DNA of 21,767 nucleotides, taken from the NCBI GenBank assembly GCA_035267185.1, contig DATFLY010000121.1, positions 1-21,767 of the forward strand, written 5' to 3'. Origin of the DNA: JAUIBE01 sp035267185 (GTDB taxonomy: Bacteria; Pseudomonadota; Gammaproteobacteria; Xanthomonadales; SZUA-36). Both the position numbers and the translations under genes were made by a program. How positions within the stretch are numbered: position 1 is the first letter of the stretch; every line of letters starts with the position of its first letter. The notes under the pieces were generated by a model. That model had not been told where the DNA came from, did not search any database, and saw only the letters and a program-made list of their open reading frames with translations. This document shows positions 6,400 to 14,095 of this stretch, piece by piece.

Positions 6400-7872
6400 A
6401 TGCAGCCGATAGAAGAAGCACTGACATTTGATGATGTTTCCCTGGTGCCCGCCTACTCAAGTGTCCTGCCCGGTGATGTCGACCTTCGTTGCAAGCTGAC
6501 GCGCGAAATTGAAATGCCGGCTCCGCTGGTTGCGGCTGCCATGGACACTGTCACCGAAGCCCGACTGGCCATTGCCATGGCACAGGAAGGTGGCATCGGT
6601 GTGATTCACAAAAATATGTCGGTTGAAGAGCAGGCTCAGCAGGTCAGGGTCGTCAAGAAATATGAAGCCGGGGTGATCAAGGACCCCATCACGGTTACGC
6701 CCGACTCAACCATCCGTGAAGTTTTCGAAATCACCCGACAGAACAACATCAGTGGCGTGCCCGTTGTGGTACGTGGTGGTGAAAACGATGGCGAACTCGT
6801 GGGTATCGTCACCAGCCGTGACATGCGCTTTGAAACGCGACATGGCGATCCGGTCAGCAAAATCATGACGCCCAAGGAAAAGCTCGTCACGGTTCAGGAA
6901 GATGCCAGCCAGGATGAAGTCCTGGGCCTGTTGCACAAACACCGGATTGAAAAAGTCCTGGTGGTCAATGACCGGTTTGAATTACGCGGATTGATCACGG
7001 TCAAGGACATTCAGAAATCCACGGACTTTCCAAATGCGGCGAAAGATTCGCAGGAACGCCTGATCGTGGCGGCGGCCGTTGGCGTGGGTGGCAACACTGA
7101 TGAACGGGTCGACGCACTGGTTTCTGCCAATGTTGATGTGATCATCGTGGACACAGCCCATGGCCATACCAGGGGCGTGATGGACCAGATTCGGGCCGTG
7201 AAACGTGATTTTCCTGATGTGCAGGTGATTGGTGGAAATGTCACCACGGCTGAAGGTGCACTTGCACTGGTCGAGGCGGGTGCCGATGGGGTCAAGGTTG
7301 GCCAGGGTCCGGGATCAATCTGTACCACCCGAATCGTTGCTGGTGTTGGTGTGCCCCAGATCACCGCGGTTGCCAACGTGGCTGCAGCTCTAAAATCTTC
7401 AGGTGTCCCGGCAATTGCCGATGGTGGCGTGCGATTTTCAGGCGATTTTGCCAAGGCCATAGCGGCTGGTGCATGGACAGTGATGATCGGCAGCCTGTTT
7501 GCCGGAACAGAAGAGGCGCCGGGTGAAGTAGAGCTTTACCAGGGTCGGTCATACAAGTCGTATCGTGGAATGGGCTCTCTGGGTGCGATGCAAAAAGGTT
7601 CCAGCGATCGATATTTTCAGTCTGATGTTTCCAAGGAAAAACTGGTGCCGGAAGGCATCGAGGGCAGGGTGCCTTACAAGGGGCCTTTGTCTGGTGTGAT
7701 CCATCAGTTGCTTGGCGGTCTTCGGTCATCCATGGGATATACCGGTTGCGCCAATATCGCTGCATTCAGGGACAAGGCGCAATTTGTGCGGATTACCAAT
7801 GCAGGCGTGAGGGAAAGTCATGCCCATGATATTCAGATCACCAAGGAAGCGCCGAATTACAAACTTGGTTAA
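6400..7872 (+). CDS. guaB: IMP dehydrogenase
   Basis: GuaB oxidises IMP to XMP with NAD+, the first committed step of GMP synthesis. The 490-residue protein has the usual length. It shows the barrel start EALTFDDVSLVPAYS, two CBS domains at about 94-210 (IVTSRD, then LITVKDI), the catalytic loop GPGSICTTR with Cys308, the IMP phosphate site DGGVRFSGD (341-349), GSLFAGTEEAPGE, and the flap region SYRGMGSLGAM with DRYF (403-406). The residue before GPGSIC is Gln302-Gly where homologues usually have Ile-Gly, a small deviation near the active site. A strong ribosome site precedes the ATG. guaA follows after 33 bases, forming the standard guaBA operon. Confidence 0.98.
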   Translation: MQPIEEALTFDDVSLVPAYSSVLPGDVDLRCKLTREIEMPAPLVAAAMDTVTEARLAIAMAQEGGIGVIHKNMSVEEQAQQVRVVKKYEAGVIKDPITVTPDSTIREVFEITRQNNISGVPVVVRGGENDGELVGIVTSRDMRFETRHGDPVSKIMTPKEKLVTVQEDASQDEVLGLLHKHRIEKVLVVNDRFELRGLITVKDIQKSTDFPNAAKDSQERLIVAAAVGVGGNTDERVDALVSANVDVIIVDTAHGHTRGVMDQIRAVKRDFPDVQVIGGNVTTAEGALALVEAGADGVKVGQGPGSICTTRIVAGVGVPQITAVANVAAALKSSGVPAIADGGVRFSGDFAKAIAAGAWTVMIGSLFAGTEEAPGEVELYQGRSYKSYRGMGSLGAMQKGSSDRYFQSDVSKEKLVPEGIEGRVPYKGPLSGVIHQLLGGLRSSMGYTGCANIAAFRDKAQFVRITNAGVRESHAHDIQITKEAPNYKLG

Positions 7873-7905
7873 ATCCATCGGTTAAAATTTGCCGGGAACC
7901 TGTTA

Positions 7906-9501
7906 ATGACCAGAGATATTCACAGCGATCGCATCCTGATTCTCGATTTCGGCTCGCAGTACACTCAGCTGATTGCCCGGCGTGTCAGGGAAATCGGGGT
8001 TTATTGCGAAATCTGGCCCTGGGATGTGCACCCGAAGGAAATTCGTGAGTTCTCGCCGCGCGGAATCATTCTCTCCGGTGGTCCGCAATCTGTTCATGCC
8101 GATGATGGGCCTCAAGCGCCTGACATTGTGTTCGAACTGGATATTCCCGTATTGGGCATCTGTTATGGCCTTCATACAATGGCAATGAAACTGGGTGGCC
8201 GTGTCGAATCCTCACCTCTCAAGGAATTCGGGTTCGCGCAGGTCAGGGTCACGCAGGCCGGACGTCTGCTCCAGGACATCGAAGACCACATTGATGATGA
8301 TGGTGACCCACTGCTTGATGTGTGGATGAGCCATGGAGACAAGGTTACCGAACTGCCTGCAGGCTTTGAATTACTTGCCAGTACGTCATCGGCACCCATC
8401 GCGGCAATCGCAGATGATGGTCGCGGATATTTCGGAATCCAGTTTCATCCGGAGGTGACGCACACCGCCCAGGGCAAGCGAATATTGAAACGCTTTGTCA
8501 GGGAAATCTGCGGTTGCGAGGCACTCTGGAATTCCAGCAACATCATCCAGGACGCAGTAGAACGCGTTCGCGAGCAGGTCGGAAATGGCAAGGTGATTCT
8601 TGGCCTGTCGGGTGGTGTCGATTCGAGCGTTGTTGCGGCATTGCTGCATCGCGCGATTGGCGACCAGCTGACCTGCATTTTCGTGGATACCGGATTGCTT
8701 CGTTACCAGGAACGCGAGCATGTCATGGCGACTTTTGCCAGGCATATGGGTGTTAAGGTGATTTGCGTGGAAGCACGCGATCGTTTCCTTGGTGCACTCG
8801 AAGGCGTCAGGGACCCGGAAGACAAGCGCAGGGTCATTGGCAGGTCTTTTATCGAGGTATTTGAAGATCAGGCTGCGTCATTGATGGACGCTACTGATAA
8901 TGACCCGGTCCGGTTTCTTGCCCAGGGCACCATTTATCCGGATGTCATCGAGTCTGCAGGTGCCCACACAGGCAAGGCCGCGGTGATCAAATCGCATCAT
9001 AACGTGGGTGGCCTGCCCGAGGAAATGAACCTCGAACTGGTCGAGCCTCTGCGAGAGCTGTTTAAAGATGAAGTTCGTCGCATTGGTGTTGAACTGGGCC
9101 TGCCTTCTGAAATGGTCAATCGGCATCCGTTTCCAGGGCCGGGACTGGGCGTGCGGATACTTGGTGAAATTCACGCCAAGTATGTAGAGCTACTGGCGCA
9201 AGCTGATCACATTTTCATTGAAGAGCTCTACAAAAATGATCTTTACGACAAGGTGAGCCAGGCATTCGCCGTTTTCCTCCCCGTTAAATCGGTCGGCGTT
9301 ACTGGCGACCAGCGTCGTTATGAATACGTGATTGCATTGCGGGCTGTTGAAACGATAGATTTCATGACAGCCAGATGGGCGCGTTTACCTTACGAGTTCC
9401 TGGAGCATGTTTCTTTAAGAATTGCTAATGAAATCAGTGGAGTATCACGGGTTGTTTACGATATTTCCGGGAAACCGCCAGCCACCATTGAATGGGAATG
9501 A
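7906..9501 (+). CDS. guaA: GMP synthase (glutamine-hydrolysing)
   Basis: GuaA aminates XMP to GMP using glutamine and ATP. The 531-residue protein has the class I amidotransferase domain (1-200) with Cys86, His181 and Glu183 as catalytic triad, then the ATP pyrophosphatase domain with the PP-loop SGGVDSS (235-241), and the C-terminal dimerisation domain ending in SGKPPATIEWE, as in E. coli. One oddity: the nucleophile elbow reads GICYGLHTMA, with His90 where the family has Gln (GICYGMQTMA). The codon is CAT and the surrounding sequence is intact, so this is not a frameshift. The ribosome site is weak (GGGAA). The gene overlaps tadA. Confidence 0.97.
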   Translation: MTRDIHSDRILILDFGSQYTQLIARRVREIGVYCEIWPWDVHPKEIREFSPRGIILSGGPQSVHADDGPQAPDIVFELDIPVLGICYGLHTMAMKLGGRVESSPLKEFGFAQVRVTQAGRLLQDIEDHIDDDGDPLLDVWMSHGDKVTELPAGFELLASTSSAPIAAIADDGRGYFGIQFHPEVTHTAQGKRILKRFVREICGCEALWNSSNIIQDAVERVREQVGNGKVILGLSGGVDSSVVAALLHRAIGDQLTCIFVDTGLLRYQEREHVMATFARHMGVKVICVEARDRFLGALEGVRDPEDKRRVIGRSFIEVFEDQAASLMDATDNDPVRFLAQGTIYPDVIESAGAHTGKAAVIKSHHNVGGLPEEMNLELVEPLRELFKDEVRRIGVELGLPSEMVNRHPFPGPGLGVRILGEIHAKYVELLAQADHIFIEELYKNDLYDKVSQAFAVFLPVKSVGVTGDQRRYEYVIALRAVETIDFMTARWARLPYEFLEHVSLRIANEISGVSRVVYDISGKPPATIEWE

Positions 9502-9944
9502 GCGACGCTGACTGGATGCGCGAGGCTTTGAAGCTGGCGCATCAGGCAGAATCTCAGGGTGAGGTTCCTGTCGGCGCGCTCGTGGTCAGGGACGATGAGG
9601 TTCTCGGCCAGGGCCGGAACCAGACTATTTCACTGAACGATCCTTCCGCTCATGCCGAGATTGTCGCCTTGCGTGAAGCCGGATCCAATGCAGAAAATTA
9701 TCGATTGCCGGGATGCACACTGTTTGTCACCCTGGAGCCTTGCGCAATGTGTGTGGGTGCAATGATCCACAGCCGTGTTGAAAGACTGGTTTTCGGCGCC
9801 TTTGATCCCAAAACGGGTGCTGCAGGTGGGAGTTTTGATCTGATTGGTCATCCTGCACACAACCACAGGATTTCCGTTCAGGGTGGGGTGCTGTCCGAAG
9901 AATGTGGTGAACTGCTCCGGTCTTTTTTTCGTTCCCGACGTTAA
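9498..9944 (+). CDS. tadA: tRNA-specific adenosine deaminase
   Basis: TadA converts A34 to inosine in the anticodon of tRNA-Arg(ACG). The zinc and catalytic residues are present: HAE (His52 and Glu54) and PCAMC (Cys82 and Cys85), with the family segments EVPVGALVV, NDPSAHAEI, NYRL, MIHSRVERLVFGA and KTGAAGG. The protein is 148 residues from the ATG at 9498, which overlaps the guaA stop as ATGA and so suggests translational coupling. An ATG two codons upstream (9492) is the alternative. tadA ends 12 bases before the convergent EMC3-like gene, with no obvious terminator hairpin between them. Confidence 0.95.
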   Translation: MSDADWMREALKLAHQAESQGEVPVGALVVRDDEVLGQGRNQTISLNDPSAHAEIVALREAGSNAENYRLPGCTLFVTLEPCAMCVGAMIHSRVERLVFGAFDPKTGAAGGSFDLIGHPAHNHRISVQGGVLSEECGELLRSFFRSRR

Positions 9945-9956
9945 GTCAGTGGCTTG

Positions 9957-10718
9957 CTAATCAATTTTCAGCAGGAACTTGAATGCAACCGAAGCCATCA
10001 GGAACGCGCTAAAAAACACGAAGAGTGATCCGCGCATCCAGCCAGGTCCGAAGCTCAGAAATTGCATGGTTGGCAATTCGATCGTCACATCGTCAACCTG
10101 GGAATCATCCGGAATGTACCCTGCCGGGTTGGCGAGCAGCCAGTTCCACCATTTGCGCTTGTGAATCACGCCATGAAGTTCTTCAGAGGAAAGGTCAAGC
10201 TGAGTCTCAGAATCAAAAACCAGGGAAATCGTTTCGTCATCGGTGGGCCAGGTGATTTTCCAGCCCGTTTCCAGGGTGGTTGCTTGCGCACCGTCTGACC
10301 AGGTGAGTTGTCCGGTTGTCGGATCAGCTACCACGTTGATTTCAGCGCCTGGTTCCGGGGATACGTAAATGAAAGCGGTAGCAACCCAGGCCACGATGAA
10401 CAAAATTGGAATGGTTGCCAGTAAGGCCGGTCCTATGGAAAGTCCAAGCTGCCGGAATCCAAGGGAGAAAGTCTGGCGAATCAGGGGCATCAGCTCACTG
10501 AAATCACCGTCAAATCGTGAGATGGCTTCCTGTTGTTCCTTTTGCCGGGACTTGAGTTCCGAAATGCTGTCCTGGTTGGAAAGGCGACGATAAATCAGCA
10601 TGGTTAACCAACCGCACAGGATGCCCCAGAGCACCAGTCGAACAGAAACCGGAAGGACGCTTGCAAGAACCTGATCGGCCGCGGCCAGGAGCGGCGCGGG
10701 CAGATCGAATAAACCCAT
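9957..10718 (-). CDS. EMC3/TMCO1-like (Oxa1 superfamily) membrane protein with an inserted extracytoplasmic domain
   Basis: I read this 253-residue protein as an Oxa1-superfamily relative of the DUF106/EMC3/TMCO1 type. It has a membrane segment at about 25-43, then a charged coiled-coil helix at 47-70 (SNQDSISELKSRQKEQQEAI), then LGLSIGPALLATIPILFIVA leading into a second membrane segment at about 94-118. This order (segment, cytoplasmic coiled coil, Pro-rich second segment) is that of the archaeal family. Unlike it, segments two and three are separated by about 105 polar residues with Trp-rich stretches (KRKWWNWLLANPAGYIPDD). A last segment follows at 229-249 after FGPGWMRGSL. The start codon shares one base with the stop of the small YIGPGAG gene (TGATG), so they are translated together. 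The family assignment rests on pattern, not on a search. Confidence 0.6.
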   Translation of the reverse strand: MGLFDLPAPLLAAADQVLASVLPVSVRLVLWGILCGWLTMLIYRRLSNQDSISELKSRQKEQQEAISRFDGDFSELMPLIRQTFSLGFRQLGLSIGPALLATIPILFIVAWVATAFIYVSPEPGAEINVVADPTTGQLTWSDGAQATTLETGWKITWPTDDETISLVFDSETQLDLSSEELHGVIHKRKWWNWLLANPAGYIPDDSQVDDVTIELPTMQFLSFGPGWMRGSLFVFFSAFLMASVAFKFLLKID

Positions 10719-10981
10719 CAGTCGCGATGACCTTCGCTGGGTTCACTTTCTTCAGACAGGGTTTCACCAATCGCTTGCTCACCTTCAGCAGAGGCATTCT
10801 GGCGTCGTTTTTTCAACACTTTTCTCAGTGGCCACATGATGATCGCGCCAATGGCCACGACGATGGTGACGATGATCCCCAGCAAGGATCCGAGCACACT
10901 GATTCCGGCGCCGGGGCCGATATAGGCGCTGGCAGGAGCGGAGAGCAACAGGGCGAAAATCAAAAGGGTGAATCTCAACAT
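10718..10981 (-). CDS. Small signal-peptide membrane protein with a YIGPGAG motif
   Basis: This protein has 87 residues: a signal peptide (1-19, ending SAPASA), the motif YIGPGAGISVLGSLLG right after the predicted cleavage site, a membrane segment continuing to about residue 52, a basic patch (RKVLKKRR), and an acidic tail. The mature protein would thus start almost at the Tyr of the motif. I have no established function. Similar Tyr-x-GPG-G mini-proteins are known as uncharacterised membrane proteins. Its stop overlaps the start of the EMC3-like gene by one base, which argues for joint function. No clear ribosome site is seen; a possible -10, TATACT, lies at 11022-11017. Confidence 0.7.
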   Translation of the reverse strand: MLRFTLLIFALLLSAPASAYIGPGAGISVLGSLLGIIVTIVVAIGAIIMWPLRKVLKKRRQNASAEGEQAIGETLSEESEPSEGHRD

Positions 10982-11031
10982 CGTTTTTATTTTTTACGGT
11001 TTGGTTTCGGCGCAGAAGTATATCGTAATCA

Positions 11032-12174
11032 CTACCCGGAAGTGTGATTTTCAAACTGGCGAATATGCTGCTCAAGACGTCGATAAACCGGGTGACAATG
11101 CTGTTCAATCTCAATTTGCTCAGCTGAGGTGAATTCCGGCTTATAGTAATCCGGCAGGGTTAGCCGACTTGAAAAGTGTTTCCTGGAATCTGAAAAAGAC
11201 GCCTTGTCCAGGTCGCAATGATCAAGTATCTGATCGATCACTGCTTCAGATTGAGCGCACAAATCCTCATAGCGAAACAGCAGACACTGATCGGATAGTT
11301 CCTGATGAGACTCCAATTGCGTACAAAGAAACTGGTAGGTTGCGGCCCAGTAGCGCGCCCAGCCCTCGACTTCATTGCCCTTTTGCCAGGCAGATTCGAT
11401 GGCAGTGTTGGCTTCCTGGTCTCCGAAGTTGACCTGGCGTCGATCAGGCCCGAATTCGAAATGACCGGACATTCCCAGCTGTTTCCCGACGCGCGGGTCT
11501 AACTTCGAAGCGCGGGAGAATAGCGTGTGTTGCTTGATCAACGATGCGATGTGGTGTTCCGGTTGGCGAATCGGAACCAGGAAACGAGCGTTCGAAAAAA
11601 GCCGCTGAAGATAAGCAAGCCTGGAAATATTGTAGTTTCCCTTTGCAAGGTACCGTTTTGCCTTCCTGACTGCCAGAAGCTTTCGGATATGGTCGGTATA
11701 GAATTTATCGAATCTTTTATGTCCGTCGTTTTCGTCAAGTACGTTGATCCGCGAAGGATCGTGAAGATTTTCAAAAAACGCCATCCACAACACTTCCTCG
11801 ACTGCTTCCGGGCTGTCCTGACTGACCATGATGCGATCCCGGTGCGCACGAACGCTGGGCACAGGCGGCTCACGACGTGACTTCTGCAACAGGTAGTTAC
11901 GCCAGAATGGCGTCCAGGGATTCGGGAAATCGCTGTAGTGATGGCAGGTCAGGGCAGGGTGCGATTCAAGCATCTCGGTCACGATGGTTGTTCCGGCGCG
12001 CGCCAGGCTGGTGACATAGACCGGGCTTTCTACGGTAACGCTCTCGATCTCATCTGCCACTGCCTTTGTTTCGAGATCACCCATCCATCGCCAGAAACCA
12101 GAAGTGGAGTTGAAGAACCTTGACTGCCAGTAAAGACCGCCGGGCACATCGATTCGATCACTTTTTTGATTCAA
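11032..12174 (-). CDS. Sulfotransferase family protein (PAPS-dependent type)
   Basis: The 380-residue soluble protein has the two PAPS-binding signatures of the sulfotransferase fold. The 5'-phosphosulfate loop is VTSLARAGTTIV at 54-65. The 3'-phosphate segment FLVPIRQPEHHIASL at 198-212 contains Arg203 and Ser211. A YEDLC motif follows in the C-terminal third. There is no signal peptide, so it should act in the cytoplasm on a precursor molecule; the acceptor is unknown. The start is TTG (12174), the only usual codon between the upstream stop and the conserved region, with a weak ribosome site. It begins 25 bases after the phosphodiesterase-like gene on the same strand. Confidence 0.85.
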   Translation of the reverse strand: MNQKSDRIDVPGGLYWQSRFFNSTSGFWRWMGDLETKAVADEIESVTVESPVYVTSLARAGTTIVTEMLESHPALTCHHYSDFPNPWTPFWRNYLLQKSRREPPVPSVRAHRDRIMVSQDSPEAVEEVLWMAFFENLHDPSRINVLDENDGHKRFDKFYTDHIRKLLAVRKAKRYLAKGNYNISRLAYLQRLFSNARFLVPIRQPEHHIASLIKQHTLFSRASKLDPRVGKQLGMSGHFEFGPDRRQVNFGDQEANTAIESAWQKGNEVEGWARYWAATYQFLCTQLESHQELSDQCLLFRYEDLCAQSEAVIDQILDHCDLDKASFSDSRKHFSSRLTLPDYYKPEFTSAEQIEIEQHCHPVYRRLEQHIRQFENHTSG

Positions 12175-12199
12175 GGAAAATGTCCGACCAAATCAGCGC

Positions 12200-14095
12200 T
12201 CAATCCTGCCAGGTCTCGAGCACGTAGTCGGCCACGTCGGCTATGGATTGGATGGCTTGATTGTCACGGAATGATGTAAACAGCACACCAGGTACGGCCT
12301 CCGGGGTCATGCAATGATCTCCCGACCATTTACGCGCATTGTCTTCGACCAGAACGCCAGGTACTGCACCCAGAGTCGTCTGCCAGGAGGCACGGAAACC
12401 GGGCGCATAACCAGCAACCAGGTCAGGCGCATCACCATTGCCGTTGCCGGGGTACAGCTGGTCGCCATCAAAAACATTCGCAACGATTTGCAGGTCGTTT
12501 TTCGGGTCCACGGCAAGCGGGAGTTCCGCAATGATTCGGCGTTTAATGGCATCCGCCTCGCTGTCACTGACAATCCCGTTGGCTTCACGGCCGGTTCGAT
12601 TCAGGTAAATGCTGTTAAGGCCGAGCGCATACGCTCGTGTTTTGGACCAGTCGATATTGGTAAAACCGGGGCCGGACTCGTCCTGCTCGTCATTCAGAAC
12701 CATCAGCCCGTTGTCCACCAGCCAGCGGTTGAGATGCACGGCTCTCCTGAATGGCGCAAACCCGTGATCACTAATGACCATCAGGCGGTCGTTTGGACCC
12801 ATCTGTTCCATGGTCCTGCCAAGAATCCGGTCCGCCTCCTGGTAGATCCAGTGAATGGCAGTACGCGCTTCTTCCGAGGTTTCATCAAACAGCGGGTGCT
12901 GCGGATCGATCCCGCGATAAAACATGTGTGAAACCCGGTCGGTTTGCACAAAAACCCCGGTGATCACATCGCTGTCATTCCGCTCAAGAGCGTCAAAGAA
13001 CATCATTTCACGTTCTTTTAGCGTTTCCCTCACCATGTCCAGCCAGGCACTGTCAGGAATATGTCCCTCGTTCAGTGACCAGGTTTCTTCCGGCATGCCT
13101 ATGGTGTGGAACAAGCCGTGTTCCGCCGCCAGTTGTTCAGCATAGTCAGGCGGGGAGGTCAGTGGCACAACGGGGGCACGTGGGTCAATCTGGATCGGGG
13201 AAACATAGAGCTCAAGACGCGGGTAGCTGGAGACCAGCAACACACGGACAATTCCGGATACCGATGCGGGTCCAAAAAAATCAAACTCTACCGTAATCCA
13301 GTCTGACCATTGTCCCTCTTCAAGCTCTACGATTGAGTCTCCAAGCTCAACACGGGCACCATCGCCTGAAGGGTCAATGACAAGTGTGGTCTCAAGAGGA
13401 GGCGCTTCCGGTTTCAATGGGTGGGCGGGTCCTTCCAGTGCGGTGACGATGTGTCCTTCGCGATTGGGGCGGATTCGAACCGTCCGAGTACTTCCGGTTG
13501 AAGCTGCGGACAACGGTTGAGTTGCAAATATGGTGTACGTGCCCTGGGTTCCGAGCAGGTCCGGTACGCCCATTCCCGAAAACATTCTGTGGATCGGGTC
13601 GGGAGGGAAGGTGACCGGAACACGCAAAATCGTCGAGTAACCGCCACCTGATTCAACCTTGCTCCAGAACGGATCACCCAAACGTCGATTGATGATTTCG
13701 CCACTGTCCAACGGCAGGCTCATGCCGAAAATATCGAGTACATTTTCCGGCGGAACGGTGCGTGAAATTGAAAAAGCCGGTTGGTAGGTCTGCGGGTCTC
13801 TTCTCAGGAAATCGTAGATGCCATGCTGGCCCGGATGCATTCCGGTTGCAAAGTCTGACCAGGCAACCGGTGACTGGGGAGGGTTGCTGGTTTCAAGCGG
13901 ACGAAATCCACCTTGTGCTGCCAGAGCTGAAAAATTCGGCAGGCTGCCGTCTTCCATCCACTGGCTGACCAGGTTTGGGTCCATGCCATCAAAACCCACG
14001 ATAATCAGTCGTTTGCTGACTTCCGGCGGCTGCTCCGAGCAGGCTGCCAGAAACAGGGCTGCAACCCCGGCCAGGATCGGGAGTAACGGCCTCAT
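12200..14095 (-). CDS. Alkaline-phosphatase-superfamily lipoprotein (type I phosphodiesterase-like)
   Basis: The 631-residue protein has a lipoprotein signal peptide with lipobox LAAC (Cys19, then Ser). The metal-binding layout of the alkaline phosphatase superfamily is complete: GFDGMD (Asp36), PQSPVAWSDFATG with Ser75 in the nucleophile position, TDRVSH (Asp386, His390), SDHGF (Asp443, His444) and a late GDHC (His594). About 200 residues between the nucleophile and the second metal motif form an inserted, partly beta-rich domain. The likely role is cleavage or transfer of a phosphate diester or monoester in the periplasm or at the outer membrane; the substrate is unknown. The ATG overlaps the stop of the sulfatase-like gene by four bases (14092-14095). 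Confidence 0.88.
   Translation of the reverse strand: MRPLLPILAGVAALFLAACSEQPPEVSKRLIIVGFDGMDPNLVSQWMEDGSLPNFSALAAQGGFRPLETSNPPQSPVAWSDFATGMHPGQHGIYDFLRRDPQTYQPAFSISRTVPPENVLDIFGMSLPLDSGEIINRRLGDPFWSKVESGGGYSTILRVPVTFPPDPIHRMFSGMGVPDLLGTQGTYTIFATQPLSAASTGSTRTVRIRPNREGHIVTALEGPAHPLKPEAPPLETTLVIDPSGDGARVELGDSIVELEEGQWSDWITVEFDFFGPASVSGIVRVLLVSSYPRLELYVSPIQIDPRAPVVPLTSPPDYAEQLAAEHGLFHTIGMPEETWSLNEGHIPDSAWLDMVRETLKEREMMFFDALERNDSDVITGVFVQTDRVSHMFYRGIDPQHPLFDETSEEARTAIHWIYQEADRILGRTMEQMGPNDRLMVISDHGFAPFRRAVHLNRWLVDNGLMVLNDEQDESGPGFTNIDWSKTRAYALGLNSIYLNRTGREANGIVSDSEADAIKRRIIAELPLAVDPKNDLQIVANVFDGDQLYPGNGNGDAPDLVAGYAPGFRASWQTTLGAVPGVLVEDNARKWSGDHCMTPEAVPGVLFTSFRDNQAIQSIADVADYVLETWQD

Noticed and set aside
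12314..12931. 205-codon open frame on the plus strand, opposite the phosphodiesterase-like gene
   Set aside because: The minus-strand frame holds intact metal-binding motifs; the plus frame is a codon-bias shadow without a recognisable fold or ribosome site.
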